The notes under the pieces are model-generated. The model saw nothing but the letters and a program-made list of their open reading frames with translations, was not told the DNA's origin and searched no databases. Positions 5,210 to 6,601 of a DNA stretch of 6,601 nucleotides are shown one piece after another. The DNA is from an uncultured delta proteobacterium. GTDB taxonomy: Bacteria > Desulfobacterota > Syntrophorhabdia > Syntrophorhabdales > Syntrophorhabdaceae. Location: the NCBI GenBank assembly GCA_903872255.1, contig CAIQJW010000272.1, forward strand, positions 1 to 6,601. Direction: 5' to 3'. Numbering within the stretch: the stretch's first letter is position 1; every line of letters begins with the position of its first letter. The translations under genes were made by a program, and so were the position numbers.

Positions 5210-5533
5210 ATGAGTAAGTTAGAACCCATTATTCCCGGCGAAATTTTATTGGAAGATTTTTTAAAGCCAATGGGGATCAGCCAATATCGTCTGGCAAAGG
5301 AGATCGGCGTCCCCGCGCAGCGTATAAGTGAAATCGTCGCCGGCAAAAGGTCGATCACTGCCGATACAGACCTGCGCTTGTGCCGGTTCTTCGGTCTATC
5401 GAAGGGATATTGGCTGCGGGCCCAGATCGCTTACGATACGGAAGTGGCAGAAGAGGCCCTGGCCGATGCCTTAAAAAGGATCAAGCCCTGGTCTTCCCAT
5501 GGAACGGTACGACACGCAGGGAATGATAGATAG
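5210..5533 (+). CDS. higA: HigA-type antitoxin, XRE-family DNA-binding protein
   Basis: A 107-residue antitoxin of the HigA/VapI family that binds HigB to neutralise it and represses the operon. The family signature IIPGEILLEDFLKPMGIS (7-24) leads into the helix-turn-helix SQYRLAKEIGVPAQRISEI (24-42), followed by VAGKRSITADTDLRLCRFFG (43-62) and the WLRAQIAYD segment (68-76). It has a strong Shine-Dalgarno (AGGAG, seven bases before ATG), in contrast to the toxin gene, which would favour antitoxin synthesis from the shared mRNA. The C-terminal tail after about residue 92 (PWSSHGTVRHAGNDR) is longer than the family core and runs into repeat-like DNA, so the stop may have been shifted by the neighbouring sequence. 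The higBA pair is the only transcription unit between the two 18-bp direct repeats. Confidence 0.94.
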   Translation: MSKLEPIIPGEILLEDFLKPMGISQYRLAKEIGVPAQRISEIVAGKRSITADTDLRLCRFFGLSKGYWLRAQIAYDTEVAEEALADALKRIKPWSSHGTVRHAGNDR

Positions 5534-5559
5534 GGTCCGCTGCAAACGAAAGCGGAACC
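5534..5559 (+). other. Hairpin directly after higA
   Basis: TCCGCT (5536-5541) pairs with AGCGGA (5551-5556) around a 9-nt loop, and two more G-C pairs form outside a bulged A. It begins right after the higA stop codon and could slow or end transcription, but no T-tract follows. A second small inverted repeat is GTCTG-GAC-CAGAC (5562-5574), and a third is TGGACA/TGTCCA (5648-5666, 7-nt loop). I see no gene in 5534-5746. Confidence 0.35.
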
Positions 5560-5685
5560 GGGTCTGGACCAGACACTGTCCGCATTCGGGAAATGATCCG
5601 TGACCCAGAACCCAGGTGGTACAAGACCGGGATGACGGCCGGTGTGATGGACACAACTATTGTCCACAATGTCGTGGCACTCAAC

Positions 5686-5703
5686 ATCTACGTTCTACGT
5701 TAA
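5686..5703 (+). repeat. Direct repeat copy 2 (tandem CTACGTT heptamer)
   Basis: This is a perfect 18-base copy of the repeat at 4812-4829, with the match ending exactly at both ends (flanks G/C on the left and G/A on the right). The spacing between the two copies is 874 bp from start to start, and higBA lies between them. Confidence 0.75.
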
Positions 5704-5742
5704 AAGAATTGATGTAAAGGTCCCTAACCTGGAACGTAGAAC
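5692..5742. repeat. Inverted repeat in the higA / TAXI gene interval
   Basis: GTTCTACGTT (5692-5701) and its exact complement AACGTAGAAC (5733-5742) form 10-bp arms around a 31-nt spacer. The right arm ends 4 bp before the stop codon of the convergent TAXI gene. It could form a long-loop hairpin in either transcript, but there is no T-tract next to the arms, so I do not call it a terminator. Confidence 0.55.
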
Positions 5743-5746
5743 CACC

Positions 5747-6601
5747 TTATGCCGGGACGGTGAAGCCTTTTTCGCGAAAGAATTTCGCGGCACCGGGATG
5801 GTATGGTGTCGAATTTAAAGAAGCCCCCGTCTCAAGGCTGATCTGTTTTGCCTGGGAATGCAGGGCTGATATTTCCCTGAGATTATCGAATATGATCTTG
5901 ACGATATTGTACGCTGAACGGGGATCCATATCCCTGTGGCAGAGGATCACGTTTGCGACGGCGCATACGCTGACGTCTTCCTTCAGGCCGGGGTAAACGT
6001 GCCGCGCGATGATCGATCTGTAATAGACCGGTCCGTACTTTGCATTCATAAGGGGAATAAGGTTACCATGGCTTACGAGGGACATTACAAGGCCGGGAGT
6101 TCTGGCAAGATCATCGAGCGACGCGGCCGGGATGCCCCCTGCAAAGACGTACGCGTCGATCCTGCCATCTTTTAATGCCCGGGGCGATTCTGACGACGCC
6201 ATGAGTATCTTCTTGACGTCATTGTCGGATCCGATACCTGCAGCCTCGAAAAGACGCAGAGCGGTATCATGTGTCCCGCTTCCCTTAATACCGATTGCGA
6301 CCGTTTTTCCTGCCAGATCCTTGATGATGGATATACGTTTTTGTTCGAGGGTCACAACGTGTGTATAATTGGGATAAAGCGCCGTGAGCACGCGTACTGG
6401 TGCAGGATTGCCTTCGAACGCGCCCGCGCCGCGAAATGTATCATATGCCATATCGGCCGTCACAAGCCCGAGGTCCGATCTTTTTGAGCTGACAAGCGCG
6501 CAATTATCGGCCGGCCCTGACGTGATCTCGGCGACGCCCTCGAGGCCCAGGTGTTGCGTGAGGGTCCTCGCTATTCCTCCGCCTATTGTAAAATAGACGC
6601 T
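5747..6601 (-). CDS. TAXI-family TRAP transporter solute-binding protein, N-terminus beyond window edge
   Basis: The leftward frame is open from the right window edge to the TAA at 5747, giving 284 visible residues. The protein start, signal peptide and first glycine-rich loop lie outside; a GTG at 6463 within the frame is internal, since conserved family sequence continues upstream of it. Visible landmarks of the TAXI family are SVYFTIGGGIA at the edge (matching the family GVYYPIGG segment), DLGLVTADMAYDTFRG, ALYPNYTHVVT, DLAGKTVAIGIKGSGTHDTA, LKDGRIDAYVFAGGIPAASLD and the C-terminal PYHPGAAKFFREKG. These periplasmic receptors deliver organic acids such as glutamate or dicarboxylates, or other unknown solutes, to a fused TRAP permease. 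No permease gene is visible; it may lie to the right or be elsewhere. The gene converges on higBA with 213 bp between stop codons. Confidence 0.94.
   Translation of the reverse strand, partial: SVYFTIGGGIARTLTQHLGLEGVAEITSGPADNCALVSSKRSDLGLVTADMAYDTFRGAGAFEGNPAPVRVLTALYPNYTHVVTLEQKRISIIKDLAGKTVAIGIKGSGTHDTALRLFEAAGIGSDNDVKKILMASSESPRALKDGRIDAYVFAGGIPAASLDDLARTPGLVMSLVSHGNLIPLMNAKYGPVYYRSIIARHVYPGLKEDVSVCAVANVILCHRDMDPRSAYNIVKIIFDNLREISALHSQAKQISLETGASLNSTPYHPGAAKFFREKGFTVPA

Noticed and set aside
5431..5687. Three overlapping minus-strand open frames of 61-78 codons after and across the end of higA
   Set aside because: Several frames are open over the same DNA, the peptides are rich in Pro, Trp, Ser and Cys with no family match that I recognise, and one lies antisense to higA. 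This is typical of translated intergenic repeat DNA.
6461..6463. GTG as the start of a 238-residue protein
   Set aside because: The frame stays open to the window edge, and the extra 46 codons encode conserved TAXI-family sequence, so the GTG is an internal valine.

Overview
The window looks like chromosomal DNA from an anaerobic bacterium that breaks down acyl-CoA compounds, most likely a syntrophic or sulfate-reducing member of the former Deltaproteobacteria (Desulfobacterota, for example a Syntrophorhabdus- or Syntrophus-like lineage). This is inferred from the gene content: beta-oxidation enzymes, an oxygen-sensitive [4Fe-4S] dehydratase/reductase activase, a free-standing biotin carrier domain and a TAXI-type TRAP solute receptor. 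Base composition looks close to balanced. No rRNA, tRNA, CRISPR array or transposase is visible.

Left part, minus strand (1-2296). A two-gene beta-oxidation operon, 3-hydroxyacyl-CoA dehydrogenase followed by an enoyl-CoA hydratase cut by the window edge, is read leftward. Upstream of it, also leftward, is a metallo-beta-lactamase-fold hydrolase of unknown substrate. Together the two operon enzymes would hydrate an enoyl-CoA and oxidise the 3-hydroxyacyl-CoA with NAD+.

Centre, plus strand (2558-4757). Divergent from the hydrolase, a tight three-gene operon encodes an acyl-CoA dehydrogenase, a 71-residue biotin carrier domain and a BadF/HgdC-type activase ATPase. It has a recognisable promoter and ends in a perfect 18-bp terminator stem. 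The carrier and the activase each normally serve a multi-subunit enzyme (a biotin-dependent carboxylase/decarboxylase, and a 2-hydroxyacyl-CoA dehydratase or benzoyl-CoA reductase-type enzyme). Neither enzyme is in the window, so this operon is the most interesting metabolic puzzle here.

Right part (4812-6601). A HigB-HigA type II toxin-antitoxin module follows, with a promoter placed so that the toxin mRNA would be almost leaderless. The module lies between two perfect 18-bp direct repeats built from a tandem heptamer (CTACGTT); a partial inverted copy follows. Convergent with it, on the minus strand, is the C-terminal 284 residues of a TAXI-family TRAP transporter substrate-binding protein that runs off the right edge. 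The 213 bp between them hold hairpins and repeat-like DNA but no convincing gene.
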